Positions 1 to 6,476 of a stretch of 8,486 bases of DNA are shown here, in pieces. A model generated the notes under the pieces. The model had not been told where the DNA came from. It saw nothing but the letters and a program-made list of their open reading frames with translations, and made no database searches. The position numbers and the translations under genes are program-made. This DNA is from Solirubrobacterales bacterium (GTDB lineage Bacteria; Actinomycetota; Thermoleophilia; Solirubrobacterales; Solirubrobacteraceae), in assembly GCA_013695395.1 (NCBI GenBank), contig JACDAP010000032.1, positions 1-8,486 of the forward strand, in the 5' to 3' direction. Within the stretch, counting starts at the first letter, position 1. Each line of letters opens with the position of its first letter.

Positions 1-37
1 GCTCCGGGTCGAGCGGTGCCGCGAGGCTCGCCAGCAC
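1..37 (-). CDS. Possible start of an unidentified gene, cut by the window edge
   Basis: Downstream of the phosphorylase stop, one minus-strand frame stays open to the window edge. Its only usual start codon is GTG at 37–35, giving VLASLAAPLDPE before the sequence ends. Read without a start, the same frame stays open back into the end of the phosphorylase gene. A purine-rich GGGGGAGG (67–60) could be a ribosome binding site, but it lies about 22 bases from this GTG, which is too far for normal spacing. Only about 12 residues are visible, so no family can be assigned. It may be a true gene start or simply open GC-rich sequence. Confidence 0.3.
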   Translation of the reverse strand, partial: MLASLAAPLDPE

Positions 38-75
38 GACGGCGGCCGGCGTGCCGAGGCCTCCCCCGGGACGAC

Positions 76-867
76 TCAGTCCCAGGAGAAGTGCCCGCCG
101 GTCGGGGCGACCTCGGCGTCGGCCAGCCGCGGGAGCGTCGCCGCGAGCGTGCCGGCGAAGGTGGCGGTGCTCGCCTCGATGAGCCGGACGAGCTCGGCCA
201 TCTCGGTGGCCTCCTCCTGCACGCCGTTGGCGTAGTCGGTGGCGTAGCCGAGCAGGGCGAAGGGCAGCTTCGCCTCACCGGCGAGCACCGTCTCGGGACC
301 GGCGGTCTGGGAGACCGCCGTGACCCCCGCGCCCATCAGCATGCGGATCTCGGACTTCGTGTTGAAGCGGGGACCGTCGACGTGGCCGTACGTGCCGCCG
401 TCGCGGACCTCGTGCCCGCACTCCCGCGCCCCGGTGAGGAGCGCTTGGCGCAGCGGTGCCGAGAACGGGTCGTCGAAGACCCAGTGGCCCCGCCCGGGCG
501 CGCCGGGCTCGGTGTGGAGCGTGCAGATCGAGCCGTCAGGCAGTCGGTTCTGCAGGAAGAAGAGGTCATCGAAGACGATCAGGGAGCCCAGGGGGACGCT
601 CGCGTCGCTCGCCCCGCAGACCGTGGCGGCGAGGATCGCGTCGACCCCGGCCTCCGCGAGCGCGGTGATGTTCGCCTGGTGGGTGACCGCCGAGGAGAGC
701 AGCTCGTGTCCCTCGCGGTGGCGTGAGACGTGGACGACCTCGCAGCCCGCGAAGGTGCCGTGGGTGATCGGGACGGTGCCGAAGCGAGTCTCCACCGGGG
801 TCGGATCGCCCGCCTCGAGCCCCGGCAGGGCGTACGTGCCCGAGCCCGTGATGATGCCGATGCGCAT
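76..867 (-). CDS. MTAP/PNP-family nucleoside phosphorylase (probable methylthioadenosine phosphorylase)
   Basis: This 263-residue protein belongs to the trimeric MTAP/purine nucleoside phosphorylase family, which splits purine nucleosides with phosphate into the base and ribose-1-phosphate (or the methylthio form). Recognisable motifs are the phosphate-binding GSGT near residues 8–11, SRH at 48–50, HQANITAL at 63–70, VFDDLF at 98–103, GTYGHVDGPRF at 158–168 followed by E173 and M176, GPE at 190–192, and ATDYANG at 209–215. The Asp of ATDY matches the adenine-contacting Asp of human MTAP. Two other active-site positions differ: the Met of the human NMT motif is Gln187 (SQT), and the second Asp of TDYD is Ala213. 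Methylthioadenosine cleavage is therefore likely but not certain; a 6-oxopurine or another nucleoside is possible. ATG start; no clear Shine-Dalgarno is visible. The gene begins 9 bases after the regulator gene stops, so it is probably co-transcribed and perhaps translationally coupled. Length is slightly below the usual 270–285. Confidence 0.85.
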   Translation of the reverse strand: MRIGIITGSGTYALPGLEAGDPTPVETRFGTVPITHGTFAGCEVVHVSRHREGHELLSSAVTHQANITALAEAGVDAILAATVCGASDASVPLGSLIVFDDLFFLQNRLPDGSICTLHTEPGAPGRGHWVFDDPFSAPLRQALLTGARECGHEVRDGGTYGHVDGPRFNTKSEIRMLMGAGVTAVSQTAGPETVLAGEAKLPFALLGYATDYANGVQEEATEMAELVRLIEASTATFAGTLAATLPRLADAEVAPTGGHFSWD

Positions 868-876
868 GCCCGGAAG

Positions 877-2121
877 CTAGCGCCGGGGGACCCGCCCGCC
901 GCCCGCGCCCCGCTCGGTTGCCGGCCCGCCGCGCTTGGCGATACCCAGCACGCGCATGGCCTTGAGCCCGAGCGAGAGCTTCTCGCGCCCGTCGGTCGAG
1001 CCGACGTCGAGCCCGGAGAGATCGCGGACGCGCTCTAGCCGGTAGCGGATGGTGTGGCGGTGGGTGAAGAGCCGCTGAGCGGTGCCGGCCACGTTGCCGT
1101 CGGCCTCGAGGAAGGCGACGACGGTCTGCACCAGGTCGGTCTCGTACTGCTCGTCGTAGGAGACGAGCGACTCCACGGTCTCCGCGTAGAAGCGCTGGAG
1201 CTCCGCCGGGTCCTCCATCATCGCCGGGAGCAGCAGCCGGTAGGCGCCGGTGGCGTCGAAGGCGAGCAGGGGACGCTCGCCTTCGTCCCCCTCGGCGACG
1301 TTGGCCGCCAGCAGCGCCTCGTTCCCGGCGCGGGCCAGGTCTGCGACGTCGGTCGCGACGCGGGAGCGGCCGACCGCGAAGGTGTGGCCCTGCAGCCCGG
1401 CCTGAAGCTCACGCAGGACGCCCTCGGCGGCACGCCCGGCCTGCTCCTCCTCGCCCCCGGGCAGGACGACGACGACCTCGGCGGCGCCCCGCTCGACCCG
1501 CTCGGGGCCGGCCGGGACGGCGATCGCCGTGGTGTTCACCGCGCGGGCGCCGCGCTCGACGACGGCGATCACGCGGGCGCGCCAGCCGTCCTCGACGGTC
1601 ACCTGGGGATGCGCGCGAGCGACGAGCAGCGACGCACCCGACTCGAGGTCCAGGCCGATCTCGGCGGCCTGCGCGAGGATCGCTTCGGGCTCCACGAGGG
1701 AGCGATCGAGCAGGGCGTGTACGAACGCGGCGGCCGCCTCGCGCGAGGCCCGCTCGGGCGCGCGCACGCGCTCGACCTCGGAGGCGACGAGCGTCGTGAC
1801 GAGCTTGACCATGGCGCTGCCCGAGGTCTGCGAGCCCCGCAGGCGCATCCGCAGCGTTCCGACCGGCTCGTCGGCGACCCGCAGCTCGATCGACTCCACG
1901 CCGGCGCCGTCGGCTGCGAGCGAGCGCTCGTCGGCGGGTGAACGGGCGGCGACGGCGAGGACGGCACCGGCCCGATCGACCAGGACCAGCGAAGCGTCGA
2001 GCGCCTTGGCGGCCGCACGGACCACGTCGGGAAGCCCCGAGCCCGACTCGACGGCGTCGGTGATCGCGTCCAGCACGCCGAGGTCGGAGCCGGCCTTGTC
2101 GTGCTTGGCCGCGGAGGTCAT
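877..2121 (-). CDS. PucR/CdaR-family transcriptional regulator
   Basis: This 414-residue protein has the layout of PucR/CdaR-type regulators, a family often controlling purine, sugar-acid or amino-acid catabolism. Residues about 15–120 look like a GAF-like sensory domain (SLVLVDRAGAVLAVAAR at 44–60). Residues about 150–280 resemble the degenerate GGDEF-like domain of CdaR proteins, ending in AVGRSR at 249–254 and ARAGNEALLAANVA at 263–276. The C-terminal PucR-type helix-turn-helix covers about 322–392, with the diagnostic DGNVAGTAQRLFTHRHTIRY (341–360) followed by RLERVRDLSGLD. A short arginine- and glycine-rich tail ends the protein. ATG start; a GAGG lies only two bases before it, too close to act as a normal Shine-Dalgarno, so a leaderless message is possible. 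The adjoining nucleoside phosphorylase suggests regulation of purine or methylthioadenosine salvage, with the ligand unknown. The family assignment is firm; the regulon is inference. Confidence 0.9.
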   Translation of the reverse strand: MTSAAKHDKAGSDLGVLDAITDAVESGSGLPDVVRAAAKALDASLVLVDRAGAVLAVAARSPADERSLAADGAGVESIELRVADEPVGTLRMRLRGSQTSGSAMVKLVTTLVASEVERVRAPERASREAAAAFVHALLDRSLVEPEAILAQAAEIGLDLESGASLLVARAHPQVTVEDGWRARVIAVVERGARAVNTTAIAVPAGPERVERGAAEVVVVLPGGEEEQAGRAAEGVLRELQAGLQGHTFAVGRSRVATDVADLARAGNEALLAANVAEGDEGERPLLAFDATGAYRLLLPAMMEDPAELQRFYAETVESLVSYDEQYETDLVQTVVAFLEADGNVAGTAQRLFTHRHTIRYRLERVRDLSGLDVGSTDGREKLSLGLKAMRVLGIAKRGGPATERGAGGGRVPRR

Positions 2122-2130
2122 GGCCTCGGA

Positions 2131-2136
2131 AGTGTA
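2131..2136 (-). promoter_or_regulatory. Candidate -10 element for the regulator–phosphorylase unit
   Basis: On the minus strand the hexamer TACACT lies nine bases before the ATG of the PucR-type gene. It fits the TAnnnT pattern of actinobacterial -10 boxes and would start transcription within a few bases of the ATG, giving a leaderless or nearly leaderless message. That agrees with the lack of a usable ribosome binding site. No convincing -35 box is visible 16–19 bases upstream, so support is weak. Confidence 0.25.
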
Positions 2137-2174
2137 CGGCGGAGCGGTACGAGGATCGGTCCCGGAGCCTGGTG

Positions 2175-2188
2175 ACCGTTCGAACCGT
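2175..2188. promoter_or_regulatory. Palindrome, candidate operator upstream of the regulator gene
   Basis: ACCGTTCGAACCGT is symmetric at 12 of 14 positions, with a perfect 8-base core GTTCGAAC at 2178–2185. It is centred about 60 bases before the regulator start, in the only gap separating the two transcription units. Its position suits an operator for the PucR-type protein or another factor, but short palindromes occur by chance, and no second copy was noticed. Confidence 0.25.
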
Positions 2189-2232
2189 GTTCGCCGGGTG
2201 GCCGGATCGCCCGGGAAACGCTCAGCAGGCTC

Positions 2233-2457
2233 CTAGCCCTGGATGCGATCCCAGAACCACACGACCCCAGCGCCCCCGCCGAGGCCCGCGATCACGAAGG
2301 CGGCCAGGACGTACAGGCTCAGGAACCCGGCCCCGACCCGCTCGTACCAGCGCGAGTAGGCGGTCAGCGCCGGCAGGAGGATCAGTCCGACGTAGGCCGC
2401 GAGGGCGAGGAGCCCGCAGCCGACGGCCACGACGATGGTGATGGTCTCGTTGCTCAT
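2233..2457 (-). CDS. Small two-helix membrane protein of unknown function
   Basis: This 74-residue protein is not one I recognise. Its ATG (2457–2455) overlaps the TGA of the DedA–PAP2 gene as ATGA, and GGAAGG sits directly before the ATG, so it is probably translated by coupling to the upstream gene. Residues about 7–31 and 44–68 form two hydrophobic segments predicted to cross the membrane. They are joined by a short polar link, TAYSRWYERVGAG (32–44), rich in aromatic and basic residues. The second segment contains a glycine run, LGGGAGVV (59–66), and the protein ends in WFWDRIQG. There is no cleavable signal peptide pattern or catalytic motif. Position suggests an accessory or stabilising partner of the DedA–PAP2 protein; that is inference. 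Composition looks like a real membrane protein, not a frame shadow, and the stop is followed by the intergenic gap. Confidence 0.75.
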   Translation of the reverse strand: MSNETITIVVAVGCGLLALAAYVGLILLPALTAYSRWYERVGAGFLSLYVLAAFVIAGLGGGAGVVWFWDRIQG

Positions 2458-3983
2458 CCTTCCGCCGCATTGTGACGCAGATGGGCGACGACCAACGCCG
2501 CGACGCCCACCGCAGCGAAGCAGGCGGCGCCGAGGCCGGCGCCGGCAAGCACGTCGGAGAGATAGTGGACACCGAGCTCCATCCGGGTCAGCGCGACCAC
2601 GACGACCACCGTGGCCGAGCCGGCCACCAGGGCGGTCCGCGCCCCCCAGCCGGGGAGCACCCGGGCGACGGCCACGGCGATCGCGACCCAGACGACGCTG
2701 TGCGCGGTGTGGGCGCTCGTGAAGCTCGCGGTGGTCGTCTCGACGAGGCCTCCCGCCGGGCGGGCGCGGTCCACTCCCGCGCGGACGAGCTGCTCGGCCA
2801 GCAGCATCAACGCGTAGCCGCCGCCGATCACCGCGGCCTCCAGGCGCTCCCGCTTGACCACGAGGATCGCGCAGGCCACCGCGGCCGCCACCGCGGTCAG
2901 AGACAGCAGCCCGAGGCTCGTCAGGACCTTGGCGAGGTCGGTGAGCCAGCCCGTCCGGACGTCTCCCACGATCTCGAGCGCTCGCAGGTCGCCCCGCGGC
3001 GTCGTGCCGGCACCGAGGGTGATCGCGTAGGCGATGACCACGAAGGCGCCGACGGCGATGACCGCGACGAGCGTCGTCAGCTCCAGGCCGAGGTTGCCGG
3101 GAGTGACCCGGTCGAACACGAACCGCGCGGGCCGCTCCGCGCAACGTACGAGCAGCCGCACGGGCGGGCCGACGAGCGGACGCTGCTCCTGCGCGCGGAC
3201 GAACGCGCGGACCCGTTCCCGGTTCTCCGCCTCCCGCAGGAACCGCACGGTCACCACGACGCCCGTGATGACGACGATCGTCGTGCCCAGTGCGAGCGTG
3301 CCCGTCTTCGCGTACTCGAGCACGGTGCCGAAGCTCTGCCAGAATGCGTAGCCGAGCAGGCAGAACGTGGTTCCCCAGAGGCCCGCGCCGATGATGTCGT
3401 AGGGGAGGAAGCGCCGCACGCGCATGCCGCTGGAGCCGGCCAGGAACGGGGCGATGGCCCGCACGAGGCCGACGAAACGGCCGAGCAGGATCGCCTTGCC
3501 GCCGTGCTTCTCGAAGAAGCCCTCGACGGTCTCGAGCCGTTCGGGGGTGATCGAGACCTTCCCGCCGTGCCGCACGAGGAACTCGCGCCCGAGGAAGCGG
3601 CCGAGCGCAAAGCTCGTGAGGTCCCCGGCGACCGCAGCGAACCAGACCAGGGCGATGAGGGTGACGATGTCGATCTGCCCCTGCCCCGCCACGACGCCGC
3701 CGACGACGATCGCCGTCTCCCCCGGGGCGATCAGCCCGACGAACGCGCCGGTCTCGAGGAAGGCGAGCCCGCCGACCAGGAGGTAGGTCCACTTCCCGAG
3801 CGACCGGCCGAGGTCCTCGAGGAGCTGCTCGATGTCCGGGATCTCGACGAGCCCGAGGCCGTAGAGCAGGGAGCCGAGCACGACAATGATCCCACCGACG
3901 AGCAGCGTGGGCTCGAGCCGGCGCCTACGGACCGCGAGGAACGTGGCCAGCGCGGCGGCGCCCACGAGCCAGAGGGGCTTCAT
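2454..3983 (-). CDS. DedA-family transporter fused to a PAP2-type lipid phosphatase
   Basis: This 509-residue polytopic membrane protein joins two families. An N-terminal pair of hydrophobic segments (about 4–18 and 26–44) precedes the DedA domain (about 65–245). DedA hallmarks are E77, APGE at 86–89, GD at 120–121, GRF at 168–170, R175 and LAGSSGM at 181–187. A basic linker (about 247–295) leads to a PAP2 domain (about 300–505). The three PAP2 phosphatase motifs are present in modified form: an R-x6-RP motif at 401–409 instead of K-x6-RP, TSAH at 422–425 instead of PSGH, and TR-x5-H-x3-D at 466–477. The key His425, His473 and Asp477 are kept. DedA members such as UptA move undecaprenyl phosphate inward, and PAP2 enzymes dephosphorylate undecaprenyl pyrophosphate, so one protein may do both steps of carrier recycling; this is inference. 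The ATG overlaps the ispE stop as ATGA, and the TGA overlaps the next ATG. Phosphatidic acid phosphatase activity is an alternative. Confidence 0.88.
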   Translation of the reverse strand: MKPLWLVGAAALATFLAVRRRRLEPTLLVGGIIVVLGSLLYGLGLVEIPDIEQLLEDLGRSLGKWTYLLVGGLAFLETGAFVGLIAPGETAIVVGGVVAGQGQIDIVTLIALVWFAAVAGDLTSFALGRFLGREFLVRHGGKVSITPERLETVEGFFEKHGGKAILLGRFVGLVRAIAPFLAGSSGMRVRRFLPYDIIGAGLWGTTFCLLGYAFWQSFGTVLEYAKTGTLALGTTIVVITGVVVTVRFLREAENRERVRAFVRAQEQRPLVGPPVRLLVRCAERPARFVFDRVTPGNLGLELTTLVAVIAVGAFVVIAYAITLGAGTTPRGDLRALEIVGDVRTGWLTDLAKVLTSLGLLSLTAVAAAVACAILVVKRERLEAAVIGGGYALMLLAEQLVRAGVDRARPAGGLVETTTASFTSAHTAHSVVWVAIAVAVARVLPGWGARTALVAGSATVVVVVALTRMELGVHYLSDVLAGAGLGAACFAAVGVAALVVAHLRHNAAEG

Positions 3984-4852
3984 GCTCCGCGGCCCGGCGC
4001 GGAGACCACCGGCTCGGTCAGCACGAGGCCCGGATGGCGACGGCGCAGGGTCTGCGCCGCGGTCCGGGCGACACGCGCGTCGCCGTAGAGTCCGAGCACG
4101 GTCGGCCCCGAGCCGGAGACCAGCGCGTGGTCGGCACCGGAGGCGGCGACCTGCTCGAGCGCCTCCCCGACGGAGGGCAGCAGGGAGACGGCCGCGGGGG
4201 CGAGGTCGTTGACCACGAGCTCCGGCGGCAGCGTGCCGGGCCGCCGCGCGGTCGCCGCCCGGACCTCCCGCTCCCGCTCGGCCAGGTCGGCGGCCGAGCG
4301 CTGCAGGCCGAGCTTGTCGAACTCCGCGTAGACCGCGGGGGTGGAGAGCGCGCCGTCGCTGGGGAGGACGAGCACCGCGTAGCCGGGCCAGACGGGTGCG
4401 AGCGGCTCGACCCGCTCACCGGCGCCGGTCGCCAGGAACCGGCCGGGCCGGACCTGCGCGGGGACGTCGGCGCCGAGCCCGGCGGCGATCTCGCGCAGGA
4501 GCGCCGGCTCCTCGTGGCCGGCGGCGGCGGCGACGAGTCGTAGGGCGGCGGCGGCGTCAGCGCTCCCGCCCGCCATCCCGGCGGCGACGGGGATCCGCTT
4601 GCGGATGTCGATCCGGACGGGTGGGCCGTCCCAGCCGGTGCGCGCGCGGAAGGCGGCGACGGCCGCGCTCACGAGGTTCGGGCCCTCGACGCCGGGGCAG
4701 TGCACCTCGTCGACGGCGCCGCCCGCCGCGGAGAGTCGAAGCTCGTCGGCCAGATCGACCGCCTGCATGACCGAGACCAGCTCGTGTCGGCCGTCCTGGG
4801 AGCGGACCTGCCCCACGAACAGGCAGGGGTTGATCTTCGCGGGAGCCCTCAC
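3980..4852 (-). CDS. ispE: 4-diphosphocytidyl-2-C-methyl-D-erythritol kinase
   Basis: This is the GHMP-family kinase of the non-mevalonate (MEP) pathway; it phosphorylates the 2-hydroxyl of CDP-methylerythritol with ATP on the way to isoprenoid precursors. At 290 residues it has normal length. Motifs in order: APAKIN at 3–8 with catalytic Lys7, DGRHELVSVMQAVDL at 20–34, the ATP-binding loop IPVAAGMAGGSADAAAAL at 87–104, LGADVP at 126–131 with catalytic Asp129, NDLAP at 215–219, and the C-terminal VSGSGPTVLGLY at 245–256. The start is GTG at 4852–4850, which overlaps the rsmA stop as GTGA and leaves only three residues before PAKIN, typical of the family; no independent Shine-Dalgarno is visible, so translation is probably coupled. 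The stop overlaps the ATG of the DedA–PAP2 gene. The rsmA–ispE neighbourhood is common in actinobacteria. Confidence 0.96.
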   Translation of the reverse strand: MRAPAKINPCLFVGQVRSQDGRHELVSVMQAVDLADELRLSAAGGAVDEVHCPGVEGPNLVSAAVAAFRARTGWDGPPVRIDIRKRIPVAAGMAGGSADAAAALRLVAAAAGHEEPALLREIAAGLGADVPAQVRPGRFLATGAGERVEPLAPVWPGYAVLVLPSDGALSTPAVYAEFDKLGLQRSAADLAEREREVRAATARRPGTLPPELVVNDLAPAAVSLLPSVGEALEQVAASGADHALVSGSGPTVLGLYGDARVARTAAQTLRRRHPGLVLTEPVVSAPGRGA

Positions 4853-5697
4853 GCGGCCGCGATCAGGAGATCGTGGAGCGCCCGGAACTCCTCCGGCTCG
4901 AGCCGCTCGGCGCGCTCATCGGCGGGGTGGCCAAGCTCGACGAGCGCCTCGCGGACGCGCTCGCGCAAACCGGGCGTGGCCTGCGGGCCGAGCTGGAGCG
5001 AGCGACCGAGCGCCTTGCGCCGGTGGGCGAAGGACTGGCGGACGAGCGCGCGCAGTTCCTTCGAGGCCGCCGGTCCGTGGCGCTCCAGCTGGACCAGGAC
5101 CGAGTCGACGTTCGGGACCGGGTGGAAGACGGTGCGTGCGACCTTGCGGTGGACGGACACGTCGCAGGCGAGCTGGGCGAGCACCGACGGAACGCCGTAG
5201 GCGGAACTGCCCGCGGACGCGGCGAAGCGCTGGCCGACCTCCTTCTGCACCATCGCGACCCAGCGGGTCACCTGCGGGAGCTCCTCGACGGTGCGGAGGA
5301 TCGCCCCGGCGGCGATGCCGTAGGGGAGGTTCGCGACCACGCGGGTCGGCGCGGGGTCGAGCGTGGCGAGGTCGAGCTGCATCGCATCGGAGAGGTGGAG
5401 CGTCGTGCGCTCGGGACCGAACGGGTCGAGCGCGTCGCGCAGCGCGGGCTCGAGCGAGCGGTCGAGCTCGATGACGTGCACGTGGCGGGCGAGCGGGGCG
5501 AGATGCTCGCTCAGGACGCCGAGGCCGCCGCCGATCTCGAGCACGACCTCCTCGGGGCCGAGGTCGCTGGCACGAGCGATCACGCCGAGGATGTTCGAGT
5601 CGATCAGGAAGTTCTGGCCGAGATCGCGCTTGGGCCGCACCCCGAACTGCTTGAGCCGGCGCAGGCTCGGCTGGGTCGGGAGCTCGGGAGCGCTCAC
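4849..5697 (-). CDS. rsmA: 16S rRNA (adenine1518/1519-N6)-dimethyltransferase
   Basis: RsmA (KsgA) uses S-adenosylmethionine to dimethylate two adjacent adenines in the helix 45 loop of 16S rRNA, late in small-subunit assembly. The 282-residue product shows KRDLGQNFL at 23–31, SAM motif I VLEIGGGLGVLSEHL at 52–66, acidic IELD at 76–79, catalytic NLPY at 123–126, QKEVGQRF at 151–158, FHPVPNVDSV at 191–200 and QSFAHRRKAL at 221–230. The reading frame is open about 90 codons further upstream, but that stretch lies inside tatD and is arginine/proline-rich shadow; the GTG at 5697–5695 overlaps the tatD stop as GTGA and places the GQNFL motif at the family's usual distance from the start. The product ends one base into the ispE start (GTGA overlap). 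It shares a ribosome-modification role with the rsmI fragment at the other end of the window. Confidence 0.96.
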   Translation of the reverse strand: MSAPELPTQPSLRRLKQFGVRPKRDLGQNFLIDSNILGVIARASDLGPEEVVLEIGGGLGVLSEHLAPLARHVHVIELDRSLEPALRDALDPFGPERTTLHLSDAMQLDLATLDPAPTRVVANLPYGIAAGAILRTVEELPQVTRWVAMVQKEVGQRFAASAGSSAYGVPSVLAQLACDVSVHRKVARTVFHPVPNVDSVLVQLERHGPAASKELRALVRQSFAHRRKALGRSLQLGPQATPGLRERVREALVELGHPADERAERLEPEEFRALHDLLIAAA

Positions 5698-6443
5698 CAG
5701 CGGTAGAGCTCCGCGGCGGTGGCCTCGACGTGGGCGGCGAAGGTGTCCGGTGTCTCGCCACGGACCTCGGCCAGGAAGGCGGCGGTGTGGGCGACGAAGG
5801 CCGGCTGGTTCTTGTGCTTGCGGACCGCCTGCGGGGTCAGGTACGGCGCGTCGGTCTCGACGAGCAGGCGCCCGGCGGGGACGCGGCGGGCGGCGTCGGC
5901 CAGCGCCGCGCTCTTCTTGTAGGTGACGTTCCCGGCGAACGAGATCCACCAGCCGGCCTCGACGCACTCGTCCACGCGGTCGGGCATCGAGAAGCAGTGC
6001 ATGAGCACCCGGACGCCCTCGGCCTCCGCCTTGAGGGTGGCGATCGTGTCGTCGTCCGCTGCCCGCGTGTGGATGATCAGCGGTTTGCCGACCTCGCGGG
6101 CCAGGGCGATCTGGGCGGAGAACGCGCGCTCCTGCTCGGGCCGCGGACAGTAGTCGCGGAAGTCGTCCAGGCCCGTCTCGCCGATCGCGGCGCAGCGCGG
6201 GTGCTGCGCGAGCTCGCGGAGGTCGGCGAGGGCGGCGTCGTCGAAGCCCTGCGCGTGGTTGGGGTGACGCCCGACCGCGGCCCAGACGCTTCCGAACGCC
6301 TCCGCCGCGGCGAGCGCCGTGCGGTTCGACCCCTCTTCGGTGCCGACCGTGAGCATCCGCGTGACCCCGGCCCGGAGCGCGGCGTCCACGAGCTCCGCGT
6401 TCGGCGGCGCGCAGGAATCCAGGTGGGTGTGGGAGTCGATCAC
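5694..6443 (-). CDS. tatD: TatD-family metal-dependent hydrolase/DNase
   Basis: This 249-residue TIM-barrel enzyme belongs to the TatD family, metal-dependent nucleases linked in other bacteria to 3'-5' DNA trimming and repair. Metal-site motifs are complete: SHTHLD at 4–9 (His5, His7), GRHPNH at 58–63, AIGETGLD at 86–93 (Glu89), LIIHTR at 122–127 (His125), LMHCFS at 147–152 (His149) and ETDAPYLTP at 196–204 (Asp198), followed by KNQP near 211–214. The start is GTG at 6443–6441, placing the SHTH motif at residues 4–7 as usual; no Shine-Dalgarno is evident. It lies 33 bases after metG with no terminator-like hairpin seen between, so it is probably on the same transcript, and its TGA overlaps the rsmA GTG. 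TatD next to MetG is a widespread bacterial arrangement. The exact substrate is unproved. Confidence 0.95.
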   Translation of the reverse strand: MIDSHTHLDSCAPPNAELVDAALRAGVTRMLTVGTEEGSNRTALAAAEAFGSVWAAVGRHPNHAQGFDDAALADLRELAQHPRCAAIGETGLDDFRDYCPRPEQERAFSAQIALAREVGKPLIIHTRAADDDTIATLKAEAEGVRVLMHCFSMPDRVDECVEAGWWISFAGNVTYKKSAALADAARRVPAGRLLVETDAPYLTPQAVRKHKNQPAFVAHTAAFLAEVRGETPDTFAAHVEATAAELYRW

Positions 6444-6476
6444 GCGAGGTCCGTGCGGCCGAAGGCAGCGTCGTGC

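Noticed and set aside
68..83. Small hairpin GGGAC–loop–GTCCC spanning the phosphorylase stop
   Set aside because: The stem is only five base pairs and there is no T tract; such stems are expected by chance in GC-rich DNA.
16..2236. Long plus-strand frames opposite the phosphorylase and the regulator
   Set aside because: They are Arg/Gly/Ala-rich with no recognisable domain, while the minus strand carries clear conserved motifs.
2458..3792. The 445-codon upstream extension of the small membrane protein frame
   Set aside because: It is an Arg/Pro/Gly-rich out-of-frame shadow of the DedA–PAP2 gene; only the last 74 codons, starting at the ATGA overlap, look like protein.
2472..4088. A 538-codon plus-strand frame rich in Asp, Glu, Arg and His
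   Set aside because: It is antisense to the DedA–PAP2 gene and has the composition of a reverse-complement shadow of membrane-protein codons; no motif or start signal supports it.
5698..5967. A longer N-terminus for RsmA
   Set aside because: The extra 90 codons lie inside tatD and are Arg/Pro-rich; the GTG at 5697 gives the normal family length and position of the GQNFL motif.
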